A stretch of DNA of 64,000 nucleotides, from positions 124,001-188,000 of the forward strand of contig CAWBTX010000005.1 of assembly GCA_963791905.1 (NCBI GenBank), given 5' to 3'. Source of the DNA: Gaiellasilicea sp963791905. GTDB taxonomy: Bacteria; Actinomycetota; Thermoleophilia; Gaiellales; Gaiellaceae. The stretch's first letter is position 1. The number at the start of each line of letters is the position of its first letter. The translations under genes were made by a program, and so were the position numbers. The notes under the pieces were generated by a model. It did not search any database. It had not been told where the DNA came from and saw only the letters and a program-made list of their open reading frames with translations. Below, one piece after another: positions 15,186 to 25,112 of the stretch.

Positions 15186-15211
15186 GCGGGCGGGCCGCTT
15201 GGCCCGCCCGC
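15186..15211. terminator. Bidirectional hairpin terminator
   Basis: GCGGGCGGGCC and GGCCCGCCCGC form an 11-bp perfect stem with the 4-base loop GCTT. It lies between the stop of the oxidoreductase and the end of the convergent secreted-protein gene. Confidence 0.7.
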
Positions 15212-15229
15212 TGTCCGGAGGAACGCCTT

Positions 15230-15687
15230 CTACGCGTTCGTCATGCCGGTCCGCCGCTGCCTGAGGACGAGCATCGAGCCGAGCGCGAGCAGCAGCCGAC
15301 GAACCCCGCCCCAACGCCGAAGCGAACGCTGTCCCAGTCGAGGCCTCCGCTCGATGCGACCTCGATCGGTTGCGGAAGAGAGCCGACGCCACGGGCCGAC
15401 GCCTGATCGTCGGGCCGCGTGGAAGACGATGCGATCTCCATCAGCGCCGTGCGAATCGCCGGATCGAGCACGGCCGGCTGAGAGGTCGGCTGGTCGCGGA
15501 TCGCGGTCGCGATCGCGGGGTCGAGCGGGACGGACTCAGGCGCCGCGGACGTGTGATCCTGCAGGGCGGTCGCGATCGCCGGGTCGAGCCCGCTGCGTGC
15601 CCAGTCGTCGGCCGACGCCGCCGGGACGAGCAGGGCTGCCGCGAGCACGACGCCGACGACGGTGCGGCTGAAGGTAGTGCGGAGCAT
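15230..15687 (-). pseudogene. Small secreted or membrane protein, C-terminal frameshift
   Basis: The start (MLRTTFSRTVVGVVLAAALL) is a signal peptide ending at ASADDWAR. It is followed by three imperfect repeats of a motif like LDPAIATALQD at about residues 35, 56 and 73. The frame is lost inside the second hydrophobic segment: as written it ends CCSRSARCSSSGSGG. Adding one base near 15296 restores FVGLLLALGSMLVL and the basic end RQRRTGMTNA, giving about 152 residues with a C-terminal membrane anchor. SD-like AAGGAGG precedes the ATG. Function unknown; similar short secreted proteins with an ADDWAR-like mature start are, from memory, common in Thermoleophilia. Confidence 0.6.
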
Positions 15688-15802
15688 CTCGTTCCTCCTT
15701 GACTTCCGGTCGCTCCATGCGACCGCTGTCAGGAGCTTCCGCCGGCCCGCTTAAGGCTCAGTAGGACAACGCGGTAAAGAGGTGGTAGCGTGGCCGAGCG
15801 GC

Positions 15803-18800
15803 ATGGAATATCGGATCCTCGGACCCCTCGAGGCACGCAAGGACGGCCTCGCGGCGTCGCCGGGAGGGCCGAAGCTGCGGGCGTTGCTGGCCCTGCTCCT
15901 CGTGAACGCGAACGAGCTCGTCTCGCACGCGAGGCTGATCGACGGGCTCTGGGGTGAGCGCCCGCCCGAGTCGGCGGCGAAGGCGCTCCAGGTGTACGTC
16001 TCGCAACTGCGGCGTGAGCTCGGCCGCGACGTGATTCGCACGCGGCCCGGCGGCTACGAGCTCGTCGTCGACCCGGACGCGCTCGACCTGCTCCGGTTCG
16101 AGCGTCTCGTCGCCGAGGCGAGAGGAGGCGCGCCGGCGGACGCCGCAGCGAAGCTGCGCGAGGCGCTCGGCGCTCTGGCGGGGAGCGGCTCTTGCCGACG
16201 TCGCCGATGCGGCGTTCGCGGCGGTCGAGATCGGGCGGCTGGAGGAGCTTCGCCTTGCGGCGACGGAGGAGCTCACCGACGCGGAGCTCGCGCTCGGCCA
16301 CGACGCCGAGCTCGTGTCGGAGCTCGAGCGGCTCGTCGCGCAGAACCCCGTGCGCGAGCGGCTGCGGGGCCAGCTCATGCTCGCGCTCTACCGCTCGGGC
16401 CGCCAGGCCGATGCGCTCGAGTGCTACCAGGACGCCCGCATCACGCTCGTCGACGAGCTCGGGATCGAGCCCGGCAACCGGCTGCGAGAGCTGCAGCAGG
16501 CGATTCTCCGCCAGGATCCGGCGCTCGACGCCCAGGTCGCTGAGCCGAGACCGAGCCGCGGCCGCCGACGGAAATCGCCGAGTGGCTCCCGTTACCCGAC
16601 CGCGCGGTTCGTGAGGTGCGCAAGACGATCACGGCCGTCTGTGTCGCGCTGTCGACGTCGTCGAGAGCCGGCGACAGCCTCGATCCCGAGGCACTGCGGG
16701 ACGTGATGAGCCGGGCCGTTCGCGAGATCGCGTCGGCCGTGGAGCGTCACGGCGGCACGGTCGAGACCGTGACGGGCGATGCCGTCTTCACGGTCTTCGG
16801 GCTGCCGCTGCTCCACGAGGACGACGCCGTTCGGGCGGTTCGAAGCGCCGTCGAGCTGCAAGAGCGCCTCGCGAGCGCTCGCGGCGGAGATCGCAGGCCG
16901 AGCGTGACGTCGAGCTCGGCTTCGGCGTCGGCGTCGAGCACCGGCGAGGTCGTGACGGGGGGCGACGCGGCCGTGCAGCTGCGCGCGACCGGCATCCCGC
17001 TGGCGGTGTCCTCGCGCCTCGCCCAGCTTGCCGATCCCGGTGCGATCCTCGTCGACGAGGCGACCCTGCGGCTCGCCCGAGCGGCAGCACTCGTCGAGCC
17101 GGTCACGGTGGGGTCGACGTCCTGCGTTCCGCGTCCTCGGCCTCGAGGAGGGCAGCCACCGGCCACACGAGCCGCTTCGTCTCGCCCATGGTCGGGCGGG
17201 AGCGTGAGCGCAGGCGGCTTCAGGATGCGTTCGAGCAGGCCGCCGGCGATCGCTCGTGCCAGCTCTTCACGGTGCTCGGACCGGCCGGGGTCGGCAAGTC
17301 GCGCCTCGTCCGGGAATTCCTGTCTGGACTGCGCGTGGAGACGCTCGTCGCGCGGGGGCGATGTCTTCCGTACGGGGAGGGGATCACGTTCTGGCCGCTG
17401 CTCGAGGCAGTCAAGGAGGCCGTCGGGCTCGACGACGCCGACTCTCCGCAGGGCGCGCGCGAGAAGCTCGTCGCGGCGCTCGGTGACGAGGCCGACGCAG
17501 AGCTCCTCGCCGAGCGAGTGGCCGAGATGATCGGCCTGGCCGACGTTCGCGGCGCCGCAGAGGATGGCAATGCGTCCGTGCTGGCGCTCATCGAGGCATT
17601 GGCGCGCGTTCGCCCGCTCGTGCTCGTGTTCGACGACATCCACTGGGGCGAGCCGACCTTTCTCGACCTCGTCGAGCACATCGCAGACCGGGTGCGAGAC
17701 GCCCCGATCCTGCTCCTCTGCCTCGCCCGTCCCGACCTGCTCGACGCACGGCCGACCTGGGGAGGCGGGAAGCTCAATGCGACGTCGGCGCTCCTCGAGC
17801 CGCTCTCCGTCCAGGAGTGCGGGCTGCTGATCGCCAACCTCGTCGGTCGCGCCGAGCTGCCGGAGGACGTCGGAACGAGGATCGCAGAGGCCGCCGAGGG
17901 CAACCCGCTCTTCGTCGAGGAGATGCTCTCCATGCTCATCGACGACGGCGTGCTCGTGCAGCGAAACGGCGGCTGGAAGGCGACCGGCGACCTGCCTGCG
18001 CTTGCGTGTTCCGCCGACGATCCAGGCGCTCCTGGCGGCACGGCTCGACCGGCTCGATCCGGCACGACCGCACCGTGCTCGAGCTGGGGGCCATCCAGGG
18101 AAAGCAGTTCTACGACAGTGCACTCGCCGAGCTCGTCTCCGAGCAGCCGGGCCTCAGCGTTGCCGACGCGCTCGCGTCGCTTGGTCCGCAAAGAGCTGAT
18201 CCGGCCCGACAGGCCGGCGCTCGGCGGACGCACGCACCGCTTCCGCCACCTGCTCATCCGCGACGCGGCGTACGACGCGATCCCCAAGCAGGCGCGCGCC
18301 GTGGCGCACGAGCGGTTCGCCGACTGGCTCGAGCGAAGCGCGGGCGAACGGGCGACGGAGTACGAGGAGATCGTCGGTTACCACCTCGAGCAGTCGTACC
18401 GCTATCGCGGCGGAGCTCGGGACCGATCGACGACGACGCTCGGACGCTTGCCCGCGCGGCCGCGGAGCGGCTCGGGGCGGCCGGGCGGCGCGCCTTCTCG
18501 CGCGGTGACGCTCCCGCGGCCTTGAGTCTCGTCTCCCGTGCTGTCTCGCTGCTGCCGCCTGACGATGCCGCTCCGAGTCGATCTCGTGCCGAGCGCCCGG
18601 GTGGTGCAGGGGATGGAGGACCTGAGCTGGGCGGACAGCGTGCTGACCGAGGCGATCGAGGCCGCCGAGGAGAGCGGCGACGGCAGGCCTCGCTGCGCAG
18701 GCGCTCGTCCAGCGCGGGCTTGCTGCGCCTGTTCACCGCCGCGAATCCCGAGCTCGCAGGAGCTCATGCAGGTCGCCGACCGGGCGATCCCCGTGTTCGA

Positions 18801-19699
18801 GGAGCGAGGTGACGACGTTGGGCTCTCGCGAGCCTGGCGACTCGTCGGCCAGGCCCACTACCTCGATCGGCGAGGCGGGGCGTGCGCGGAGGCCACCGAG
18901 CGCGCGCTCCGCCACGCGCAGCGGGCGGGCGACCGGTTCGAGGAGGTCGAGAACGTCGAGTGGCTCGGGGTCGCGCTGGTCCTCGGCCCCACGCCGGCAG
19001 CGGACGGCGAGCGGGCCTGCCGCGCGCAGCTGCGGGACGTCGCCGGGCATCCTGCTGCCGAGGCCAACCTTCTTGGGACCCTCGCGTATCTCGTCGCGAT
19101 TCAGGGTCGACAGCGACGAGTCCCGGGATCTCCTGGCCCGCGCCGAGCAGATCGCCGCGTCAGCCCGATGCGTGGACGTCGCTCGTTGCCGGCCACTTCG
19201 CCTGGGGGGCCCTCTCCGGCAGCGAGCCACGACCTCGCCGAGCAGACGCTGCGGCCCGACTACGAACGGCTCAAGCGGATCGGCGAGAAGACCCACTTCT
19301 CCTCGTTCGCCAGCAGCCTCGCGCGGGTGCTCTACGCGCAAGGTCGCTACCAGGAGGCTGCCGAGCTCGCCGAGGAGACGTCGCGTGCGCTGCGGCCGAA
19401 CGATGTCCACTCCCAAATCGTCTGGAAGGGCACGTCCGCGAAGATCCTCGCTCGACGCGGGGAGCTCGCGGACGCCGAGCGTCTGGCGCGAGAGGCGGTT
19501 GCGTTCGCCGCAGACGAGCGACTTCCTCACCTCGCACGCAGGTGCGCTGATGGATCTCGCCGAGGTGCTCGAGCTCGGCGGCCGCCGTGACGAGGCAGCC
19601 GAGACGCTGCGCTCGGCGATCCAGCTGCTACGAGCGGAAGGGGCACGTCGTCGCGGCCGGCCAGGCGCCGCCTCAAGCTGGACGACGCTCGCCGTCTAG
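15803..19699 (+). pseudogene. BTAD / adenylate-cyclase / AAA ATPase / TPR regulator, heavily frameshifted
   Basis: Conceptually this is one giant AfsR/SARP-like signalling regulator of about 1,290 residues. The pieces in order are: an OmpR-type DNA-binding domain (MEYRILGPLEARKDG, LIDGLWGERPPESA); the BTAD helical domain (LVAQNPVRERLRGQLMLALYRSGR); a class III nucleotide cyclase domain (HGGTVETVTGDAVFTVFG); an AAA_16 ATPase (VLGPAGVGKSRLVREF, LVFDDIHWGEPTF); and TPR-like helices (HYLDRRGGACAEATERAL, VLYAQGRYQEAAELAEE). These pieces lie in all three frames, with at least a dozen shifts. No translatable product longer than about 445 residues remains. The flanking genes are intact, so either this is a real decaying pseudogene or the consensus here is locally poor. 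Confidence 0.85.
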
Positions 19700-20682
19700 G
19701 AGACCGGCGCGCCGGACTTCGCGAGGAGCGACCGCAGCATCAGCGCGTTTGCGGGCGCCTGCGCGACGTAGCCCTTGGCCGGGTCGCCGGCGACCTCGGC
19801 CGGGTCGATCCCGTCGAGCAGGGCGTCGAGGTCGGGCGGTGTGGGGGAGCGGCCGTTGTTGTTGAACATCGCGTAGACGTTCTCGGCGTCCAACGACAAC
19901 TCGCGCAACGGCTCGACCCACTCGGCGAGCTCGTCCGGCGTGTAGAGGTGGTCGAAGCGCTCCGCCGCGCTGCCGGTCCGCTTGTTCCACGTCGACGCGT
20001 TGCGCCCGTGGAAGCGAACGTACGCCGTCGGCGACGTGCGCGCCACGACCGTCGGCACGAGGTTCTTCGCGTCCGTCTTGGGCGCGTCCACCATCACGTA
20101 GGTCAGGCCGCGGCTTTCGAGAAAGGCGAGCGTCTGGGCGCGGTTCTCCTCGTCGAGCCAGCTGCGGTGGCGGAACTCGATCAGGATCTCGTCGCCCGGA
20201 AGCTGGGCCTGCGCCCACTCGATGTACTCGAGCGAGATCGGCTTGTAGACGATGTACGACGGAAACTGGAGCAGGATCCCGCCGAGCTTGCCCGTCTGGC
20301 GCAACGGCTCGAGCGCCTTCGAGAAGCGGCGGAAGATCTCCGCGCGGAGCTCCCGGGGCGGCCGGTCGACCCGGCCACGGTCGTCCACCGGCATCGCGTC
20401 CCGCAAGTCTTCCGGGACGGCGTCGAGCTTGACCGGATGGCGCGTCATCAGGCCGAAGGCCTTGACGTGCATCGTGAACCCGTCCGGCGTCCGCTCGGCC
20501 CAGTTCGCCACCAGCTCCGCCTCCGGCAGCCGGTAGTACGTCGAGTTCGCCTCCACGGTGTCGAAGCGCTCGGCGTAGTGGCGGAGGCGCGCCTCGCCGG
20601 AGCGAACGCCGCGGGGATACCAGACCTTGGTCAGGGTCTCGTCCGCCCAGGAGCAGACCCCGACGCGTACGACCGCAGTCAT
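19696..20682 (-). CDS. DUF72 (YecE-like) domain protein
   Basis: This 328-residue TIM-barrel-like protein is of the DUF72 family, whose biochemical role is not established. Hallmarks are VGVCSWADETL at the start, EANSTYYRLP, WAERTPDGFTMHVKA, GGILLQFPSYI, EFRHRSW and FHGRNASTWNK; the end has VYAMFNNNGRSPTPPDLDALL. Its length is usual for the family. It converges on the wrecked regulator with a 4-base overlap of the stops and is followed upstream by the secreted glycosidase on the same strand. Confidence 0.9.
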   Translation of the reverse strand: MTAVVRVGVCSWADETLTKVWYPRGVRSGEARLRHYAERFDTVEANSTYYRLPEAELVANWAERTPDGFTMHVKAFGLMTRHPVKLDAVPEDLRDAMPVDDRGRVDRPPRELRAEIFRRFSKALEPLRQTGKLGGILLQFPSYIVYKPISLEYIEWAQAQLPGDEILIEFRHRSWLDEENRAQTLAFLESRGLTYVMVDAPKTDAKNLVPTVVARTSPTAYVRFHGRNASTWNKRTGSAAERFDHLYTPDELAEWVEPLRELSLDAENVYAMFNNNGRSPTPPDLDALLDGIDPAEVAGDPAKGYVAQAPANALMLRSLLAKSGAPVS

Positions 20683-20710
20683 ACCGCGATCGTACGCGTC
20701 GGCGATTCGG

Positions 20711-22132
20711 CTACGAGCAGATCAGCGTCAGCGTGCGCCCGACCGGGTCGAGGTTCGCCGTGTTGGCCTCGACCTCGACCGTGTAGGTCGCCTTCTTCGC
20801 CGGCTTGAAGCCGGTGAGGGTGAAGCGGGCGCTCGCGTCGCTACTGAGCACGGTCACCGGCTGGCCAACCGCGACCAGCCTGCCCTTGAGGTAGACGCGG
20901 AAGTTGATGCCGACCTCGGCACCGACGCTCGTGCTCGTCGCGTATTCGCGCAGCGCAATGGAGACAGTCGGGCTCGTCGAGCCTCCGCGCATGCTGAAGA
21001 TCGCGTTCCGAGCGTCGAGGGAGACCGCCGCCGTCCGCCACCTCGCGAGCGCCGGCTTGGCCCCGCCGCTCCGGGTCAGGAGGCCGCTCTGCCACTCGCT
21101 CGTCTCGTGGTCGCGGAACACGAACCAGACGAACATGTCGACCCGCTTGTCGGCCTTCGCGAGCCCGATCGCCTGCGCGGCGTAGGCGGCCTGCTGCGCG
21201 CGCGTCACGCCCTTCGGCTCGCCGTCCTGCTTGACCTCGTGGCCGTACTCCGTGATCCACATCCTGATGTTCTTGCGCTTGAACCAGCCGTCGAGCGCCT
21301 GCTCGAAGCGGGCCATCGAGGAGAGCGTCACGTTCGGCCAGCGCACCTTCTGCGTCGGCTTGAGGTACTGAGGCGTCGGATACGGATGGTGCGCCCACGC
21401 GTCGAACTTGAGGCGCGGGTTCGCGGCAGCGACAAGCTGGGCGAAACGGCCCGGAGAGTGCGTGGCGGAGACGCCCGTCACCTTGCGATCGCGCCCGTGG
21501 GCCGACGTCTCGCCGATCGCGACCTTTGCGCGCGGGTTGCCGGCCTTGATGCCGGCATAAGCGGCCGCGTACAGGCGTGCGTAGTTGCGCGGCCCGACCG
21601 AGCGGCCCTTCCCGTCGAACTGGGGCGCAAGGAACAGCTGCAGGTTCGACTCGTTCCAGACGGAGTAGAAGCGCACGAACGGGTAGCCCGCGTAGCGACC
21701 CGAGTAGCGCTCCGCGACGGCGCGCGCGAATGTCGTCAGGTCGCTCAGCTTCGTCGGCATGAAGTTCGACTTCTTGCCGCCGTTGGCCCACTTAGGGGTG
21801 CCCCAGATCGTGACCAGCACCTCCATCCCGCGCAGCTGCGCGTTCCGGACGAACTCGTCGAGGTCGTCGAAGTTGTACTTGGGATCGAAGGGATCGGACG
21901 GATCGGTCGGCCTGGTCGGGGCGACGTTCGCCCACGTTACGAGCGTCCGGACGATCGTCGTGTTCGCGTCCTGTGCCTGGTCGAGAACGACGTGCCTGTT
22001 GGCCCCGTACCGGAAGTTCGGATCGTCGTGGAAGCCGACGTACATGCGCTGCGCCGACGACGCGAGCGGCGGCGCCAGCAGGGCCGCGGCGGTTGCCGCG
22101 AGCAGAAACGGGACGAGTCGTCTTCCGGGCAC
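20711..22132 (-). CDS. Secreted glycoside hydrolase, TIM-barrel (GH5/GH39-like clan A)
   Basis: The 473-residue protein has a signal peptide (RRLVPFLLAATAAALL, cut near SSAQRM). A clan-A glycosidase barrel covers about residues 30-345 and a beta-rich C-terminal domain follows. The likely acid/base is the Glu in VWNESNLQLF and the likely nucleophile is the Glu in MWITEYGHE, the two positions expected for retaining clan-A enzymes. The substrate cannot be told. I chose the GTG start preceded by AAAAGGAGA rather than an ATG 33 bases upstream that lacks such a site. Confidence 0.8.
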   Translation of the reverse strand: MPGRRLVPFLLAATAAALLAPPLASSAQRMYVGFHDDPNFRYGANRHVVLDQAQDANTTIVRTLVTWANVAPTRPTDPSDPFDPKYNFDDLDEFVRNAQLRGMEVLVTIWGTPKWANGGKKSNFMPTKLSDLTTFARAVAERYSGRYAGYPFVRFYSVWNESNLQLFLAPQFDGKGRSVGPRNYARLYAAAYAGIKAGNPRAKVAIGETSAHGRDRKVTGVSATHSPGRFAQLVAAANPRLKFDAWAHHPYPTPQYLKPTQKVRWPNVTLSSMARFEQALDGWFKRKNIRMWITEYGHEVKQDGEPKGVTRAQQAAYAAQAIGLAKADKRVDMFVWFVFRDHETSEWQSGLLTRSGGAKPALARWRTAAVSLDARNAIFSMRGGSTSPTVSIALREYATSTSVGAEVGINFRVYLKGRLVAVGQPVTVLSSDASARFTLTGFKPAKKATYTVEVEANTANLDPVGRTLTLICS

Positions 22133-22279
22133 AGGTTCTCCTTTTGGCGTTTGACCAGGCGGCACCGTATCGGCGTGGTGTGTGGAGCTTGTTAGAGACC
22201 GTCCGCCCGCGGGCGGACGCGCGTCAGCCTGCCGCTGCCACCGGTTTCGACGCCGGCGCCGGCGCCCCTTCTGCCAGGC

Positions 22280-23320
22280 TCAGGCCGCGTCGCGGAGCGC
22301 TTCGATCTCGCGCTGCACGGCGAGCCGCTCGAGCGCCCGGGCCTCGATCTGGCGGACGCGCTCGCGCGTCAACCCGAGACGCCGGCCGATCTCCTCGAGC
22401 GACTGCGGCTCCTCGTTCGCGAGGCCGTAGCGCAGCATCAGGACGTTGCGCTCGCGCTCGGGGATGTCCGCGAGCGCCTGATACAGCGTCTTCTCCGTGA
22501 GGCTGATCTCGACCTCTTCCTCGACGCCTTCCTCCGCCGCGCCGACGAGATCGCCGATCGACGCGTCGTTGCCATCCCCGAGGGGCTTGTCGAGGCTGGT
22601 CACCGCCCGTGCCGCCTGGCGCACCTCGCGCAGGTGCTTCATCGAGATCTTCGCGCTGTTTGAGATCTCCTCCTCGGTCGGCGGCCGCCCCAGCTTGGCC
22701 ATCAGCTCGCGCTCGGCCCGGCCGATCCGCTGCTCGCGCTCGGCGATGTGGACCGGGATCCGGATCGTCCGCGACTTGTTCGCGACGCCGCGCTGGACCG
22801 CCTGCCGGATCCACCACGTCGCGTACGTGGAGAACTTGTAGCCGCGCCGCCAGTCGAACTTCTCCACCGCGCGGATCAGGCCGATCACCCCTTCCTGGAT
22901 CAGGTCGAGCAGCGACAGGCCGTGTCCCTGGTACTTCTTCGCGATCGAGACGACGAGCCGGAGATTCGAGTTGATCATCCGGTCCTTCGCCGCCTGATCG
23001 CCGCGCTCGACGCCCTTGGCGAGCTCGACCTCCTCCGCGGCGGTCAGGAGCGGGTAGCGGCCCGCCTCGTTGAGGAAGAGCTGGAGCGAATCGGTTGTCG
23101 CGACGGCCAGGTCGCCGTTCACATAGGTGGCCTCCGCCGCGGTGGCCCGGCCGCAGTCGTCCGTCAGGCTGATGTTGCGCTCCTCGAGCTCGGCGTAGAG
23201 CGCCTCGAGCTCCTCGTCCTCGAGCTCGAGGTCCTGAATCGCGGTGCTGAACTCGGAGAGGTTGAGGCATCCGGCCTCCTCGCCCATTTCAAGCAGCGGA
23301 ACGAGTGTCTCCCGACTCAC
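22280..23320 (-). CDS. RNA polymerase sigma factor, RpoD/SigA family
   Basis: The 346-residue protein has a short acidic region 1.1-like N-terminus (LELEDEELEALYAELEERN). Region 1.2 follows (DSLQLFLNEAGRYPLLTAAEE), then region 2 with NLRLVVSIAKKYQGHGLSLL, DLIQEGVIGLIRAVEKFDW and FSTYATWWIRQAVQR. Region 3 comes next (RPPTEEEI), and region 4 has ERNVLMLRYGL and the helix-turn-helix LEEIGRRLGLTRERVRQIE. It directs core polymerase to -35/-10 promoters. The size suggests a compact primary or primary-like group 2 factor. It is transcribed alone. Confidence 0.93.
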   Translation of the reverse strand: MSRETLVPLLEMGEEAGCLNLSEFSTAIQDLELEDEELEALYAELEERNISLTDDCGRATAAEATYVNGDLAVATTDSLQLFLNEAGRYPLLTAAEEVELAKGVERGDQAAKDRMINSNLRLVVSIAKKYQGHGLSLLDLIQEGVIGLIRAVEKFDWRRGYKFSTYATWWIRQAVQRGVANKSRTIRIPVHIAEREQRIGRAERELMAKLGRPPTEEEISNSAKISMKHLREVRQAARAVTSLDKPLGDGNDASIGDLVGAAEEGVEEEVEISLTEKTLYQALADIPERERNVLMLRYGLANEEPQSLEEIGRRLGLTRERVRQIEARALERLAVQREIEALRDAA

Positions 23321-23526
23321 GGCTCCTCTTTTCCCGGTTTCACGTTCACCGTAACGTCGCGGCCGTCGGCCACCCGGGCGCCCAGTGTCGGCACGGAACA
23401 GTGTCCGAAACGGCCACTAGCGCGCCCACTGCGATTGTGTCACTTTCGACACGAATGCGTAGCTCTCTCGACGCAAGGGTCTCCCTAGCGTGATCGGTAG
23501 CACTCCTCCGACACCGAAAGGTCGAG

Positions 23527-24453
23527 ATGACTACCGTCGAGATGACTCCCTCACGATTGTGCTCAACCGCCGTCTTCGTGTTCGCTGTCGCGTTCGTCTG
23601 CCTGACGCCGACGGGTGCGGCGAGCGCGTCACGCGGCGACGATTCGCGGCCGGACATCCCCTGCCTCGGCGAACCCGGCGGGCCTCGGCCGGAATGTGGC
23701 GGGCCGGGACCGCCTCTCCCTCCGCCTCCGCCGCCTCCTCCGGAGCCGCCCGCGCCGCCGCCGGCCCCTCCGGCACCGCCCGAGCCGCCGGCTCCTCCGC
23801 CTCCGCCTCCACCGCCCCCGCCACCCCCGGTCGCGCCGCCACCCCCTCCGCCGCCGGCGCCTGCACCTCCGCCCTCCCTGCCGGATGCAGACGGCGACGG
23901 GACGCCGGACGCATACGACAACTGCGGACGACCCGGGACGATCATGGTCCCCAACGACCAAGCCGACGACGACGAGGACGGAATCGGCGATGCCTGCGAC
24001 GAGACTCCGTTTACGGGCGACATGGTCGCCGGTAGCAACAGCCTCTGGGGTTACGAGAGCGCGCCGACCGGGGCACCGGCCTCGTCCTCAGGAACGAGGT
24101 GCAAGATCCAGCAATTCGTTCAGCGTTACGACCAGTTCGGCAAGACGTGGCTGAACTTCCTCACGTACGAGGGGATGTTCCGCGTCTGTTACAACCAGAA
24201 CGGCGGCGGGATCGTCTCGTACTCCGACGTCCACGGCGACGCGAGCTCCACCCGCATCCCGTGGACGTGGAAGGGCAATGACAACGGCTACCCGTACGGC
24301 GTCAAGACGTCAGCCCACACCGTCGACTTCCACTACCGGGGTACGGCGGCGATCTGCATCTTCACGAAGGGATGTGGTCCCGAGAAGCACCCCTGGGTGC
24401 GGATCACGTTCCGTGACAACAACACCATGGAGGTTCGCGCAGGTGTCGCGTGA
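23527..24453 (+). CDS. Secreted proline-rich protein with thrombospondin type-3-like calcium repeats
   Basis: The 308-residue protein has a signal peptide (residues 1-33, ending GAASA). A poly-proline/alanine tract of about 65 residues (roughly 59-123) probably spans the cell envelope or acts as a stiff linker. Two TSP3-like calcium loops follow (DADGDGTPDAYDNC and DDDEDGIGDACD), then a C-terminal beta-rich domain of about 150 residues with paired cysteines (RCKIQQFVQRYDQFGKTW, ICIFTKGCGPEKHP). Substrate or partner unknown. The proline tract is also long in reverse-strand frames and should not be mistaken for antisense genes. Confidence 0.8.
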   Translation: MTTVEMTPSRLCSTAVFVFAVAFVCLTPTGAASASRGDDSRPDIPCLGEPGGPRPECGGPGPPLPPPPPPPPEPPAPPPAPPAPPEPPAPPPPPPPPPPPPVAPPPPPPPAPAPPPSLPDADGDGTPDAYDNCGRPGTIMVPNDQADDDEDGIGDACDETPFTGDMVAGSNSLWGYESAPTGAPASSSGTRCKIQQFVQRYDQFGKTWLNFLTYEGMFRVCYNQNGGGIVSYSDVHGDASSTRIPWTWKGNDNGYPYGVKTSAHTVDFHYRGTAAICIFTKGCGPEKHPWVRITFRDNNTMEVRAGVA

Positions 24454-24550
24454 GAGCCGCCGAATCGGGTGGGGCGGCTGGCTCGTCGTCGCAGTTCTCA
24501 TCGTTCTCCTCGTTGTCCTCATCCTCACGAACACCCTCGAGGCTCGCTAG
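24443..24550 (+). CDS. Single-span membrane micro-protein (35 aa)
   Basis: A GTG inside the last codons of the preceding gene opens a 35-codon frame. It encodes a basic start (SRESRRIGWGG) followed by a clean hydrophobic helix (WLVVAVLIVLLVVLILTN). The overlap suggests coupled translation, but no ribosome-binding site stands out. The reading is based on composition only. Confidence 0.45.
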   Translation: MSRESRRIGWGGWLVVAVLIVLLVVLILTNTLEAR

Positions 24551-24555
24551 CCGCG

Positions 24556-24561
24556 TACAAT
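24556..24561 (+). promoter_or_regulatory. Candidate -10 element (TACAAT), leaderless start
   Basis: TACAAT ends 6 bases before the GTG of the next gene, the spacing expected if transcription begins on the start codon. No convincing -35 is visible. Confidence 0.4.
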
Positions 24562-24567
24562 CGGGCC

Positions 24568-24831
24568 GTGGTCTGGGAGCTTGTCTTCATGCTCGTGATC
24601 CTGAAGATCCCGGTCGTCTACCTCTGCGCCGTCGTCTGGTGGGCGATCCGGGCCGAGCCTCGGCCGCTCGAGGGCGCGGCGAAGCTCGCGCCGCTCGACC
24701 TCCCGCCCGATTGCGACTGGCGTGCCCGCACGCTCCGGCGGCCGTCGAGGCCACAGGGTGGCGGCGGCCGGCGCGTCGGCGCCAGGCGGGCCGCACTCGC
24801 GCGCGCGTCCGCGCAGGCGGTCAGACGATGA
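24568..24831 (+). CDS. Small membrane protein (87 aa)
   Basis: The product begins VVWELVFMLVILKIPVVYL, one long or two short membrane helices, followed by WWAIRAEPRP and an arginine-rich tail. The GTG start is placed 6 bases after a TACAAT element. Its stop overlaps the next start as ATGA, so the two small membrane proteins are probably co-translated. No family recognised. Confidence 0.55.
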   Translation: MVWELVFMLVILKIPVVYLCAVVWWAIRAEPRPLEGAAKLAPLDLPPDCDWRARTLRRPSRPQGGGGRRVGARRAALARASAQAVRR

Positions 24832-25091
24832 GCGCGGTGCCGGAGGGTGCGGGCAGCAGCTCGCGGGAGGCCGTCGCGGGCTTCCTGGCATCCGTCGCGC
24901 TCTTCATCAGCCTGATCGGCATCGCCTACCGGCCTGCGCGCACGATCCCGATCGCGATTCTCGTCGCGCTCATCGCGACCCGCATGACCGAGCGTCACAG
25001 CAAGCTCGCCGGGTGGGCCGTCGGAGTCGGCGCAGCGAGCTTCGTCATCGGCATGGGGGTCGCCGTGTTCACGAGGAACCCGCTCTACTAG
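24828..25091 (+). CDS. Small membrane protein (87 aa)
   Basis: An 87-residue protein with two to three membrane helices (FLASVALFISLIGIAY, IPIAILVALIATRM, WAVGVGAASFVIGMGVAVF) and a short cytoplasmic N-terminus. The ATG overlaps the stop of the preceding gene. It lies 21 bases before the 2-oxoglutarate dehydrogenase gene, which seems to have its own -10 element. Function unknown. Confidence 0.6.
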   Translation: MSAVPEGAGSSSREAVAGFLASVALFISLIGIAYRPARTIPIAILVALIATRMTERHSKLAGWAVGVGAASFVIGMGVAVFTRNPLY

Positions 25092-25100
25092 CGGCGCTGC

Positions 25101-25106
25101 TACAAC
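25101..25106 (+). promoter_or_regulatory. Candidate -10 element (TACAAC), leaderless start of the dehydrogenase gene
   Basis: TACAAC ends 6 bases before the GTG start of the 2-oxoglutarate dehydrogenase gene, with the same spacing as seen at 24556. A -35 is not evident. Confidence 0.35.
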
Positions 25107-25112
25107 AGGACG

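Noticed and set aside
20627..22195. A 522-codon plus-strand frame opposite the secreted glycosidase
   Set aside because: Shadow frame; the minus strand has signal peptide, SD and the two catalytic glutamate motifs.
23730..23890. Short repeats in the proline-rich gene as a possible CRISPR or tandem-repeat array
   Set aside because: The repeats are irregular CCG/CCT codon runs encoding poly-Pro/Ala in frame, with no unique spacers.
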